NCBI RefSeq assembly: GCF_014323705.1
Contig: NZ_JABVEC010000055.1
Coordinates: forward strand, 1-32,743
Length of the DNA: 32,743 nucleotides
Origin: Actinomadura alba
GTDB lineage: Bacteria; Actinomycetota; Actinomycetes; Streptosporangiales; Streptosporangiaceae
Reading direction: 5' to 3'
How positions within the stretch are numbered: the stretch's first letter is position 1; the number at the start of each line of letters is the position of its first letter. The notes beneath the pieces were generated by a model. It was not told the origin of the DNA, did not search any database, and saw only the letters and a list, made by a program, of their open reading frames with translations. The position numbers and the translations under genes were made by a program. Below are positions 1-7,364 of the stretch, in pieces.

Positions 1-57
1 GCGCGAACAACTGCATGATCACGGCGGGGAGGGGCTTCGCGGGCCGGTGATGTTGCG

Positions 58-420
58 TCAGTAGACGAGGGCTTGGGCGCCGTCCGCCGAGATCTCCTCC
101 ACGAAGGTCGGCGCGCCCGCGATGCGCACGCCTTCGATCAGGTCCTCGGGCCCGATGTCACGGCGAGCGGCGCACTGCGTGCACACGGTCACCTGTCCGC
201 CGGCGAGCACGACCTCGAGCAGGTCCTGTAGTGGGGTCGCGTGCGGCAGCTCGAGCTCCTTGGCCCGGCCCGGCAGGCCGTACCACGCCGACTCACCGGT
301 CAGCCACAGCGAGACGGTCAGACCGCTCGCCACCGCCGCGGCCGCGACCGTGAAGGCCTGATTGCACCGTTCGGCGCCATCAGCACCGGCAGTTGCCTTG
401 ATCACAAGCGATCTCGCCAT
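58..420 (-). CDS. DsrE-like family protein
   Basis: A 120-residue protein with the DsrE/DsrF alpha/beta fold pattern: an N-terminal strand (SLVIKATAG), a helix rich in alanine, a second strand (TVSLWLTGES) and a CxxC pair at C80/C83 in the stretch VTVCTQCAARRD. DsrE-family proteins handle sulfur or act as small sulfur-relay and peroxiredoxin-like subunits; the precise substrate here cannot be read from the sequence. The ATG at 420 is preceded by TAATGT (432-427) with a 6-nt gap, so the mRNA is probably leaderless. The gene stands alone; the 57 bases downstream reach the window edge and hold no gene I can name. Confidence 0.8.
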   Translation of the reverse strand: MARSLVIKATAGADGAERCNQAFTVAAAAVASGLTVSLWLTGESAWYGLPGRAKELELPHATPLQDLLEVVLAGGQVTVCTQCAARRDIGPEDLIEGVRIAGAPTFVEEISADGAQALVY

Positions 421-635
421 ATCGGCACATTACTCCGAACGGGTCCGGCATGGCGCTGGAGAGCGGTCACGCCCCGCCGTACGGACCAAAAATGCGGTCA
501 CCGGCCCGGCGGAGCGAGCGGATACCGGGCCTCGGAAGACCAGCGGTGGGCGAACGCGCTCGGTCGGCGGTCGGCGGTCGGATGGCGGATGCGGTCGGAT
601 GCGGGGAGACGGAGCCGATCGCTACACTCCGGGCC

Positions 636-734
636 GTGGCCGGCCTGTTGAACGTCGTGGCTCTCTCCCTGGCGCTGGGAGCCTTCGTGGCGCTCACCGT
701 GCTCGCCCTGCTGAAGCTCTTCCGCATGCGCTGA
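636..734 (+). CDS. small single-helix membrane protein
   Basis: A 32-residue protein starting at GTG 636 (MAGLLNVVALSLALG...) made almost entirely of one hydrophobic helix and ending in a basic tail, LLKLFRMR. A -10 box TACACT (623-628) lies exactly 7 nt before the GTG, the same leaderless arrangement seen at many other starts in this window, and that is the main reason for the call. The frame is open further upstream, but that part is arginine-rich and looks non-coding. Function unknown; small one-helix proteins of this kind often act as membrane regulators, which is only inference here. Confidence 0.5.
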   Translation: MAGLLNVVALSLALGAFVALTVLALLKLFRMR

Positions 735-827
735 TGCGAAGCACCGAGATCCGGATTCCGGAGCGGATCCGCGCAGAGCCGCCGGTAGTCACCTGCTTGC
801 GGAGTAACGCCGCTAGGCTTCTCAAAC

Positions 828-1313
828 ATGGAGACTGAGCTGCATCCCGCCCTCGAGCCTGTGAAATTCCTGCTCGGCCAGTGGGAGGGGGCTGGAGTCG
901 GTGGATACCCCACCATAGAGAGCTTCCGCTTCGGTCAGGAGATCTCCTTCTCCCACATCGGCAAGCCCTTCCTCATCTACACCAGCCGCACGTGGCGGCT
1001 CGATGACGAGGGGAATCTGGGGATGCCGCTGGCGACCGAATCCGGTTACTGGCGGCCACAGCCGGAGGGCCGGCTGGAAGTGATCATCGCGCATCCCACC
1101 GGGATCGCCGAGATCTACCTCGGTGAGATCACCGGCACCCGCGTGGAGATGAGCACCGACATCGTCGCCCGCACCGAGACCGCCAAGGAGGTCACCGCGG
1201 GCAAGCGCCTGTACGGGCTGATCGGCGAGGATCTCGGTTACGCCTACGACCTGGCCGCCGAGGGGCAGGGCCTGCAGTCGCATCTGTCGGCCCAGCTCAA
1301 GCGCGTCAGCTGA
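828..1313 (+). CDS. nitrobindin-like haem-binding beta-barrel protein (FABP-like)
   Basis: A 161-residue protein of the nitrobindin (THAP4 C-terminal domain-like) family. It has the family signature GQWEGAG (17-23) followed by GGYPTI, the stretch HPTGIAEIYLGE (89-100), and near the C-terminus LQSHLSAQLKR, whose H152 corresponds to the haem-ligating histidine. Family members bind ferric haem in a ten-stranded barrel and convert peroxynitrite to nitrate. The length is normal. The ATG at 828 lies 8 nt after TAGGCT (814-819), so it is likely leaderless. The next gene encodes a Fur-family regulator, a neighbourhood I recall from other actinomycetes. Confidence 0.88.
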   Translation: METELHPALEPVKFLLGQWEGAGVGGYPTIESFRFGQEISFSHIGKPFLIYTSRTWRLDDEGNLGMPLATESGYWRPQPEGRLEVIIAHPTGIAEIYLGEITGTRVEMSTDIVARTETAKEVTAGKRLYGLIGEDLGYAYDLAAEGQGLQSHLSAQLKRVS

Positions 1314-1683
1314 GCCGACCGAGCCGGGCGCTCGCCGGCCGGGGGTGATGACCTGCCGCCCGGCCAGGGTGACGCGCTGCGCCGAAAATGAACGATCCCC
1401 GGACCTTCCCGCGGGTGCGGGGGATGGGCAGGACGAGCCCATCGGTCCGGGGACCGGGTGTCTGTCTTGTATTTCGCCAGTCGCATCGCGACCGGTTTCC
1501 GTCACCGGAGTGACGGAGCCAAGACGGGACGGCGACTAACGGACAGCCACCTCGCGTGTCCTAGAACAACTCATGTCTTGGACCACCTCCCTCCTGCGTA
1601 ATCCGCACGTTATGCGAGGCTCGTCGCGCGGGCAAGTGTTTTTTCCCTGACTATCCGGGCACAGCGCGCCATAGACTCTGGAC
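1314..1683. other. 370-bp intergenic region with two nested stem structures
   Basis: No convincing gene lies between the nitrobindin-like gene and nur. The stretch holds two consecutive folds, each a long outer stem enclosing two hairpins (1396-1453 and 1464-1525), described separately. A 25-codon frame at 1573-1650 (MSWTTSLLRNPHV...) is open but has no clear -10 box or ribosome site, so I do not call it. A CTGACT (1647-1652) and TAGACT (1672-1677) pair, 19 bp apart, gives a plausible -35/-10 for nur. Confidence 0.6.
1396..1525 (+). ncRNA. candidate structured RNA: two consecutive three-way junctions
   Basis: First fold: outer stem TCCCCGGACC (1396-1405) with GGTCCGGGGA (1444-1453), 10 perfect pairs, enclosing CCCGC-gggt-GCGGG (1408-1421) and GATGGGC-N7-GCCCATC (1423-1443). 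The second hairpin abuts the outer stem with no unpaired base. Second fold: outer stem GTCTTG (1464-1469) with CAAGAC (1520-1525), enclosing GTCGC-atc-GCGAC (1480-1492) and TCCGTCAC-cgga-GTGACGGA (1498-1517). All pairs are Watson-Crick. It does not match any riboswitch class I can recall. It could be the end of the upstream transcript, a cis-regulatory leader or a separate small RNA; strand is assumed from the flanking genes. Confidence 0.4.
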
Positions 1684-2115
1684 ATGGCCGATACCTGGCA
1701 GGAGGAGTTGCGGGCTCGGGGCTATCGCGTCACTCCGCAGCGCCAGCTCGTACTCGAGGCGGTCACCGATCTCGAGCACGCCACCCCGGAAGAGATCTGC
1801 ACCCAGGTGCAGCGCACTGCGCACGGGGTGAACATCTCGACCGTCTACCGCACGCTCGAGCTGCTCGAGGAGCTCGGGCTGGTCAAGCACACGCATCTCG
1901 GCCACGGTCCGCCGACCTACCACCTCGCAACCGAGGCCGAGCACGTCCACCTCGTGTGCCGCAAATGCGGCACCGTCGAGGACGTCACGCCCAGAGTGGC
2001 CGACGGGCTCGTCGAGCTGCTGCGCGCCCGGTTCGGCTTCCAGACCGATGTGCACCACCTCACCGTGCACGGCTGCTGCGGCGACTGCGAGGGAAAGGCC
2101 TCAGGGCGGTCGTGA
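1684..2115 (+). CDS. nur: Fur-family metalloregulator, Nur-like (nickel-responsive type)
   Basis: A 143-residue Fur-family repressor: winged helix at 1-80 (GYRVTPQRQLVLEAV, then NISTVYRTLELLEELGLV) and a C-terminal dimerisation domain with HVHLVCRKC (87-95) and CCGDC (131-135). From memory it resembles Streptomyces Nur, which represses nickel uptake and the iron superoxide dismutase gene when nickel is present. Equivalents of the Nur M-site histidines are present (H69, H71, H125). Of the four nickel-site histidines, H32, H87 and H89 align but the fourth position is A85. The ATG at 1684 follows TAGACT (1672-1677) by 6 nt, indicating a leaderless mRNA. A Zur-like role is the main alternative. 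Confidence 0.8.
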   Translation: MADTWQEELRARGYRVTPQRQLVLEAVTDLEHATPEEICTQVQRTAHGVNISTVYRTLELLEELGLVKHTHLGHGPPTYHLATEAEHVHLVCRKCGTVEDVTPRVADGLVELLRARFGFQTDVHHLTVHGCCGDCEGKASGRS

Positions 2116-2187
2116 TGACGTTCGGCGGGCGCGCTCGGGGCGTCCACGGCCGACGGCGGCCCCGGGTCGCCGCGTAGCCTGGGAAGC

Positions 2188-3165
2188 ATGAAGAGCCCGC
2201 TGCTGGATCTGCCCGGAGCCGTACCCGCCGACGCCCCCGACCAGGAGGTCGCGGCCCACTACGGAGAGCCGTCGCACGAACAGCGCGCGCTCGAGGCGGG
2301 GGACGCCTTCGTCGACCGGAGCAACCGCGGCATCGTCCGGGTCGCGGGTCCCGATCGGCTGCGCTGGCTGCACAGCCTGCTGAGCCAGCGGCTCGACGAC
2401 CTCGAACCGTTCCGGCCCACTCAGGCGCTGTTGCTCAGCCCGAAGGGCCATGTCGAGCACCACCTTCACCTGGTGGACGACGGCGAGGCGGTCTGGGCGC
2501 ACGTCGAGCCCGGCGCGGCCGGCGCGCTGGTCGAGTTCCTCGACAAGATGCGGTTCATGCTGCGGGTCGAGGTCGCCGACCGCACCGAGTCGCACGCCGT
2601 CGTGACCGTGCCCGGAGGCAAGCCGCAGGAGGGCGCCCTCTCGCTGGGCGACGATCTGATCATTCCGAGGGCCGACCTCGGGCGCGATCGGCAGGGCCGG
2701 CCGGCCGGCCTCTGGGCGTACGAGGCGTTGCGCATCGCGGCGCACGTGCCGCGGCTCGGGCTCGACACCGATCACCGCACGATCCCGCACGAGATGGGGT
2801 GGATCGACAGCGCCGTGCATCTCCACAAGGGGTGCTACCGGGGACAGGAGACGGTGGCCCGCGTGCACAACCTGGGCCGGCCCCCGCGCCGGCTGGTGTT
2901 CCTGCACCTGGACGGCAGCGTCGATCGGTTGCCCTTGCACGGTGCCCCGGTCGAGCTCGACGGACGCCAGGTGGGGTTCGTCGGCTCGTCGGCCCGGCAC
3001 CACGAGCTGGGCCCGATCGCCCTCGCCCTCGTCAAGAGGAACGTCCCTGTGGACGCCGACCTGCTGGCCGACGGGGTGGCCGCTGCCCAGGAGGTCATCG
3101 TGTCTCCCGACACGGGGGCCAACGCGACGATCGATCTCCGTCGTACGGCGGCGCGGCGGGGGTAG
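2188..3165 (+). CDS. ygfZ: YgfZ/GcvT-like folate-binding protein
   Basis: A 325-residue protein of the YgfZ (CAF17-like) family, which uses tetrahydrofolate to help assemble or repair certain iron-sulfur proteins. The diagnostic motif KGCYRGQET is at 214-222 with the conserved cysteine C216. The N-terminal part (RGIVRVAGPDRLRWLHSLLSQ, shortened here) is the GcvT-like folate fold. The length is typical. The ATG at 2188 lies 7 nt after TAGCCT (2175-2180), so translation is probably leaderless. It follows the Nur-like gene by 72 bp on the same strand but seems to have its own promoter. Confidence 0.92.
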   Translation: MKSPLLDLPGAVPADAPDQEVAAHYGEPSHEQRALEAGDAFVDRSNRGIVRVAGPDRLRWLHSLLSQRLDDLEPFRPTQALLLSPKGHVEHHLHLVDDGEAVWAHVEPGAAGALVEFLDKMRFMLRVEVADRTESHAVVTVPGGKPQEGALSLGDDLIIPRADLGRDRQGRPAGLWAYEALRIAAHVPRLGLDTDHRTIPHEMGWIDSAVHLHKGCYRGQETVARVHNLGRPPRRLVFLHLDGSVDRLPLHGAPVELDGRQVGFVGSSARHHELGPIALALVKRNVPVDADLLADGVAAAQEVIVSPDTGANATIDLRRTAARRG

Positions 3166-3270
3166 GACCGAGTGCCGAGGGCATACTGAACTCGCGTGGC
3201 GCATGCCCCGTCCTGTTCTCCAAAGGAAGATCGAGTACGGCCTCTCGAGTGAGAAGGTGGTTCTTTATCG

Positions 3271-3771
3271 ATGGTTGCGGACCCGGATAAAGAGACATCA
3301 CTGCTCGCGGGGAAGGGGAAGATGGGGCGACGGCGTCGACGTCGGCGAGAACCGGCCTTCGTGTGGTGGGTTCTGTTCGCAGCGCTGGGCGCGGTGGCCT
3401 GGTTGCTGCAGTCCTGGCGCGTGGGGCTGCTGGTGCTCCTGCTCTGGTGCCTGTACGAGTTCTGCCTGGTGCCCACGGTCTGCCGGATCACCACCCGCCA
3501 GGGGCTCTGGTGCCTCGAGCCCGTCCGGGGCCGGCTGTTCGCCTGTACCCCCGCCCATCAGCAGGTCAAGAACGACGCCCTGTGGTGGCTGATCGGGCTG
3601 CGCAACCCGTTCCGCAAGCGACAGCTGCCCGACACCGGCCGGAACACGGGCGTGCTGGTGGTGTCTCCGGTGGTACGGGCGCGGCTGGACCAGACCGATC
3701 GGATCGTGCTGATCCTCGCCGGCGGCGGCACGCTGGTGACCGCCGTATGGGCGGTGTCGGGCTACTTCTGA
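3271..3771 (+). CDS. uncharacterised membrane protein
   Basis: A 166-residue protein, not recognised. After a lysine- and arginine-rich start (MGRRRRRRREPAF from residue 18) come two closely spaced hydrophobic helices (about 30-65), a soluble middle part with QLPDTGRN, and a final helix at about 142-164 (IVLILAGGGTLVTAVWAV). The middle part contains several cysteines and tryptophans (CRITTRQGLWCLEPVRG). The start is uncertain: ATG 3271 has AAGGTGG 11 nt upstream, and ATG 3322 directly follows the purine-rich GGGGAAGGGGAAG. The basic stretch before the first helix suggests a cytoplasmic N-terminus. Confidence 0.65.
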   Translation: MVADPDKETSLLAGKGKMGRRRRRRREPAFVWWVLFAALGAVAWLLQSWRVGLLVLLLWCLYEFCLVPTVCRITTRQGLWCLEPVRGRLFACTPAHQQVKNDALWWLIGLRNPFRKRQLPDTGRNTGVLVVSPVVRARLDQTDRIVLILAGGGTLVTAVWAVSGYF

Positions 3772-3797
3772 GCCCGCCGGGGCGATGGGCCCGCGAT

Positions 3798-3885
3798 GGC
3801 CCTGCAACGGCCCTTCGACGGCCCTTCGACGGCCCTTCGACGGCCCTTCGACGGCCCTTCGACGGCCCTTCAATGGCCCTTCAAT
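3798..3885. repeat. 11-bp tandem repeat, eight units, between convergent genes
   Basis: Five perfect copies of GGCCCTTCGAC (3809-3863) are preceded by one degenerate copy (GGCCCTGCAAC, 3798-3808) and followed by two copies of the variant GGCCCTTCAAT (3864-3885). The array is bounded by near-identical GGGCCCGCGATGGCC (3787-3801) and GGGCCGCGATGGCC (3886-3899). Eleven is not a multiple of three, so the array is not a coding repeat; it also lies between two convergent stop codons (3771 and 3902). It is probably prone to slippage and may affect transcription termination. Confidence 0.9.
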
Positions 3886-3901
3886 GGGCCGCGATGGCCG
3901 C

Positions 3902-4327
3902 TCAGGCCTCCAGGATCAACGTCACCGGCCCGTCATTGATCAACGAGACCTTCATGTCGGCACCGAACTCACCGGTCTCGACGCGTGCGCCCAGCGCCCG
4001 GAGCGCCGTCACGACGGCGTCGACGAGAGGCTCCGCCACGGCGCCGGGGGCGGCCGCGATCCACGTCGGCCGGCGGCCCTTGCGGGCGTCGCCGTACAGA
4101 GTGAACTGGCTGATCACGAGCAGCGGCGCACCCACGTCCGAGCACGACTTCTCACCGTCCAGGATCCGCAGTCCCCACAGCTTGGCCGCGAGCTTTTCCG
4201 CCTGTGCCGTGGTGTCGTCGTGGGTGACGCCGACGAGCACCATGAGGCCCGGCTCGTCGATCGCCCCCACTATTCGATCTTCGACGGTCACCTTCGCCTG
4301 ACTCACCCGTTGGACGACAGCCCTCAT
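3902..4327 (-). CDS. dtd: D-aminoacyl-tRNA deacylase
   Basis: A 141-residue DTD-family enzyme that hydrolyses D-amino acids (and glycine from tRNA-Ala) off mischarged tRNAs in the cytoplasm. Both signatures are intact: SQFTLYG at 73-79 and the Gly-cisPro motif NDGPVT at 131-136, which enforces chiral specificity. N-terminus MRAVVQRVSQAKVTV is typical and the length is standard. The start at 4327 is 20 bp from the divergent start at 4348; a CAGAAT -10 box 8 nt ahead of the ATG fits a leaderless transcript from a shared symmetrical promoter. Confidence 0.95.
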   Translation of the reverse strand: MRAVVQRVSQAKVTVEDRIVGAIDEPGLMVLVGVTHDDTTAQAEKLAAKLWGLRILDGEKSCSDVGAPLLVISQFTLYGDARKGRRPTWIAAAPGAVAEPLVDAVVTALRALGARVETGEFGADMKVSLINDGPVTLILEA

Positions 4328-4347
4328 GACAAGGCATTCTGCCGGTT
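4328..4347. promoter_or_regulatory. shared bidirectional promoter, dtd / BKACE gene
   Basis: Only 20 bp separate the two divergent start codons. The gap contains GGCATTCTGCC, symmetrical around its centre. Read rightward it gives CATTCT, 7 nt before ATG 4348; read leftward it gives CAGAAT, 8 nt before ATG 4327. The two -10 boxes therefore occupy the same base pairs, and both messages would start at or next to their start codons. Confidence 0.5.
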
Positions 4348-5181
4348 ATGGGAGCAACGACGCTCATCACCGTGGCGCCCACGGGCGCCGAGTCGGCCAA
4401 GGCCGACGTCCCGGCCCTGCCCGTGACGCTCGAGGAACTGGTCCGCACCGCCGAAGAATGCGAACAGGCCGGCGCGGCCGTGATCCATGTGCACATCCGC
4501 GACGACGCACGGCCCACGCTCGACCTGGCCAGGTTGCGCGACACCGTGCAGGCCCTGCGGCAGAGCACGAACCTGATCGTGCAGCTGTCCACGGGCGGCG
4601 CGGTGACCGATCCGTACGAGGATCGGCTGCGGGTGCTCGAGGCGGAACCCGACGGGTGTTCGCTGACCTGCGGCACGGTCAACTTCGGCGACGACGTGTT
4701 CATGAATCCGTGGAGCTTCATGGTCGAGCTCTACCAGCGGACCCAGCAGCTCGAGATCGTGCCGGAGTTCGAGCTGTTCGATCTCGGTCAGGTCAGGGCG
4801 CTACACCGGCTGCTCGACAAGCACGGCCCTCCCTACGGCGGGCATGTGCACTGCGACCTGGTGATGGGGGTGCCCGGCGGAATGCCGGGGGACACCCGGA
4901 CGCTGGTCGCCGCCGTCGAGGCGCTGCCCGAAGGGGCGAGCTGGTCCGCGACGGGCGTGGGTCGCACCTCGCTGCCCGTCATGTACGCCGCGCTCGCGAC
5001 CGGCGGCCATCTGCGGGTGGGCATGGAGGACACGCTGACCTACGCCAAGGGGCAGCCGGTCACGGGCAACGCCCAGCTGGTCGAGCGAGCGGCGACCCTC
5101 GCCCGGCTCGCCCAGCGCGGGCCGATGCCGGTGGACGAGGCCCGTGCGTTCCTCGGCGTCAAGGCGTCCGCACCCGCGTGA
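4348..5181 (+). CDS. BKACE family (DUF849) beta-keto acid cleavage enzyme
   Basis: A 277-residue TIM-barrel enzyme of the BKACE/DUF849 family, which condenses a beta-keto acid with acetyl-CoA in a retro-Claisen-type exchange; 3-keto-5-aminohexanoate cleavage enzyme is the founding member. Zinc-site residues are visible: H47 and H49 in VIHVHIRD and E227 in RVGMEDT. The second strand pair LIVQLSTGG (76-84) and GHVHCDLVMGVPGGMPGD (165-182) are typical. The actual beta-keto acid cannot be told from sequence and there is no pathway neighbour. The start at 4348 is chosen from the CATTCT box 7 nt upstream. Confidence 0.88.
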   Translation: MGATTLITVAPTGAESAKADVPALPVTLEELVRTAEECEQAGAAVIHVHIRDDARPTLDLARLRDTVQALRQSTNLIVQLSTGGAVTDPYEDRLRVLEAEPDGCSLTCGTVNFGDDVFMNPWSFMVELYQRTQQLEIVPEFELFDLGQVRALHRLLDKHGPPYGGHVHCDLVMGVPGGMPGDTRTLVAAVEALPEGASWSATGVGRTSLPVMYAALATGGHLRVGMEDTLTYAKGQPVTGNAQLVERAATLARLAQRGPMPVDEARAFLGVKASAPA

Positions 5182-5190
5182 GGCCCTGTC

Positions 5191-5457
5191 TCACAGGTGG
5201 CGGGTCCTGGGCCGGTGGGGCAGGCTCGGCCCCTTCGAGTCGTGGCGGGGGGCCTCGTCACGACGGTTGCGCTGCGAGGGGCTGCCTTCGATGATCCCGC
5301 CGGCGACCGGGCCCCGCTGGAAATCACGTCCCTCGCCGTAGCGCCGTTGCCCGTGCACCGCGTGGATGACCAGCGTGATCCACGCCGCCAGGGCGAGCAC
5401 GAAGATGAGCGGCCCTGCGACGAGCCATTGGTTGTTTCCGAGTTCTTCGGCCAGCAC
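5191..5457 (-). CDS. small membrane protein with one N-terminal helix
   Basis: An 88-residue protein starting at GTG 5457 (VLAEELGNNQWLVAGP...). A strong ribosome site, AGGAGG, lies 7 nt upstream, and this fixes the start; no ATG is available without running into the upstream spacer. One hydrophobic helix spans about 12-34 (WLVAGPLIFVLALAAWITLV), followed by a hydrophilic tail rich in Arg, Gln and Pro. Not recognised. It lies downstream of the DUF2207 gene on the same strand and may be cotranscribed with it. Its stop is 10 bp from the stop of the convergent BKACE gene. Confidence 0.7.
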   Translation of the reverse strand: MLAEELGNNQWLVAGPLIFVLALAAWITLVIHAVHGQRRYGEGRDFQRGPVAGGIIEGSPSQRNRRDEAPRHDSKGPSLPHRPRTRHL

Positions 5458-5537
5458 GCTTCCCACCTCCTCATGTCGTCCCCTACCCGGCGGGAGAAGG
5501 CAAAACATATGGGACGAAAGGAAAACAGCCGGAGCGA

Positions 5538-7223
5538 TCAGGTCAGGCTGCGGAACTGGCGGGTCTGCGAGATCGCGCCCGACGTGGCCAGGGTGAAGGT
5601 CCGCATGGAGTCGGCGAACCTCGAGAGGTCCCATTCGGCCGGGCCCTCGTACCAGTAGAGGTTGTCGGCGCCCTCGGTGCGGACCCCCGCGTCCTCGACG
5701 GTCTTCGCCCACTTGTGCACGTTGTCGAACACGATCGCGTACGGCAGGTAGCGGGAGAACATCGCGATGCGCTGCCGCGACTCCACGTCCGAGGCCTCGC
5801 CGCGGGCCAGGTAGGCGCGGAACCCGAGCGTGTGCGCGAGCACGGTCGCGCCTCTGGCCGTCTTGGCGGGCATGTACTGCCCGCCGATGGCCAGGGCCGC
5901 GCCGGCGATGATCACGGCGAGCCCGATCAGCGCGAGCTCGGTGAAGAACGCCAGCGCGACCGTGCCGACGACGCCCACGACGGTCAGCACCATGCCCACC
6001 GTCGTCCACCGCGTGCGCACCGAGTCGGGCCTGCGGGCGAACCAGCCCTGCCGCACCACGTCCTCGTACAGCGCGCTGCGGACCTTGGCCAGGTCGGCGG
6101 CGAAGGTACCGCCGAGCTCCGAGAGCCGCACGGCGTCCCGGTCGGCGAAGAGCGCGTCGAACAGCGTCCGTTCGTAGGGGAACAGGTCGTCCACGGGCCG
6201 GTTCAGCTTGCGGAGCGTCCAGTCGCGGTCGTCCTCCTCGACCAGCAGATAGCCGCGGACGGCCAGGTCGACGACGGTGGCCGTGACGTCGATGACGTCG
6301 GCCTGCTCGTCGATGAGCGTGCCGATCTGGCCTGGCCGCACTCCACTCGGTGGCTCGAACGACATGCCGTTGACCGGGGTGTGGTCGCCTTCGGCGGCCT
6401 TCTGGCCGACGATCCTGGCGTCCCGGCCACGGAGCTGGTAGAGGAGCCCGAGGCCGCCGAGCAGCAGCACCAGCAGCGCGAGCAGGGAACCCCCCGTGAC
6501 GGTGTTCACCGTGAAGGCCGTGATGAGCGTGCGGCGCTTCTCGTACAGCGGCAGTGCCCTGGTGACCCCCGGCGGGTAGCCCACGGCGACAGTCATGGTC
6601 TCGCGCGGCAGCATGTTCCGCTGGGTGAAGTTCCCTCGCGTCTGGACGTGGCTGCCGACCACCTGGGTGCAGCCGACCGAGCTGCCGAGAGCGCCGGCGA
6701 AGCAGTTGAGGTTGCGCATCGCGCCGTTGGCCTCGACCGACACCTCGGCCGACGCGACCTCCACGTTCCAGCCGCTCACCGCGGTCCAGCGCAGCTCGTC
6801 GTTGCCGCCGATCCTCGAGATTCCGCCGCGCACGTCGTACTCCAGTGCGATGGTGCGCCGTCCGCTGACCGGGTCGCCGCCGCGGACCGCGACGACGGTG
6901 AGATCGCCGTCGCGGCTGACCGACACGCCGGTCGGCCCGCCGTCGGGGCTCGACGCCTTGAGATTCTCGATCTTGAAGAGCCGATCGCGGGTGTCGTCGT
7001 GCCGCGCCCGGGTGACGAAGGACCGCTCGATCCCGCGGCCGCCGGCGAACTCGTACGTGATGGTCTCCTTGGCGTGCACGACGCCGTCACCGCGGACCGT
7101 CAGCACGACGTCGTCCTTCACAACACGTTCATCGCTCAGGGAACCCGCGTGCGCGGGCACCGGAGCGGCCAGGCAGACGAGAACGGTGATGGCCAGCGAG
7201 CCGACGAGCGAACGCAGCAGCAT
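5538..7223 (-). CDS. DUF2207 domain-containing membrane protein
   Basis: A 561-residue predicted envelope protein. It begins with a signal peptide (MLLRSLVGSLAITVLVCLA, cleavage after AHA at about 26), then an extracellular beta-rich DUF2207 domain (about 30-225, with the family-like VHAKETITYEF), a membrane helix at about 240-262, a cytoplasmic region (YERTLFDALF), and a helix pair at about 410-455. I chose ATG 7223 because TAGCAT (7237-7232) lies 8 nt upstream and the signal peptide starts there; the frame is open to 7346 but that part is not protein-like. Function of the family is unknown. The C-terminus ends shortly after the conserved region, without the Gly/Ser-rich tail often seen. Confidence 0.88.
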   Translation of the reverse strand: MLLRSLVGSLAITVLVCLAAPVPAHAGSLSDERVVKDDVVLTVRGDGVVHAKETITYEFAGGRGIERSFVTRARHDDTRDRLFKIENLKASSPDGGPTGVSVSRDGDLTVVAVRGGDPVSGRRTIALEYDVRGGISRIGGNDELRWTAVSGWNVEVASAEVSVEANGAMRNLNCFAGALGSSVGCTQVVGSHVQTRGNFTQRNMLPRETMTVAVGYPPGVTRALPLYEKRRTLITAFTVNTVTGGSLLALLVLLLGGLGLLYQLRGRDARIVGQKAAEGDHTPVNGMSFEPPSGVRPGQIGTLIDEQADVIDVTATVVDLAVRGYLLVEEDDRDWTLRKLNRPVDDLFPYERTLFDALFADRDAVRLSELGGTFAADLAKVRSALYEDVVRQGWFARRPDSVRTRWTTVGMVLTVVGVVGTVALAFFTELALIGLAVIIAGAALAIGGQYMPAKTARGATVLAHTLGFRAYLARGEASDVESRQRIAMFSRYLPYAIVFDNVHKWAKTVEDAGVRTEGADNLYWYEGPAEWDLSRFADSMRTFTLATSGAISQTRQFRSLT

Positions 7224-7364
7224 GGGCGGAAATGCTACCGGTCTAGACGACATCCGAGGTGATGCCCGGTATATGCGTGTCTGGAAGTGTCCACAGACGG
7301 CCGTGACCGGCTGACCTGCGCAGTCGGTATCGCCATGTTTCTGCATATGCCATGATTTTTAACC

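Noticed and set aside
2..64. Short plus-strand frame at the left edge ending in TAG
   Set aside because: Twenty codons without recognisable content; it may be the end of an upstream gene but cannot be supported.
1573..1650. 25-codon frame before nur, possible leader peptide
   Set aside because: The preceding TAGAAC is a poor -10 box, there is no ribosome site, and the peptide matches no known leader type.
3196..3252. 18-residue leaderless-looking frame (GTG after CATACT) before the membrane protein gene
   Set aside because: Too short and without conserved features; the box may simply be the promoter of the gene at 3271.
5715..7262. 515-codon open frame opposite the DUF2207 gene
   Set aside because: Composition is His/Asp/Arg/Val-rich as expected for the antisense of a GC-rich gene; the DUF2207 protein on the other strand has a signal peptide and known domains.
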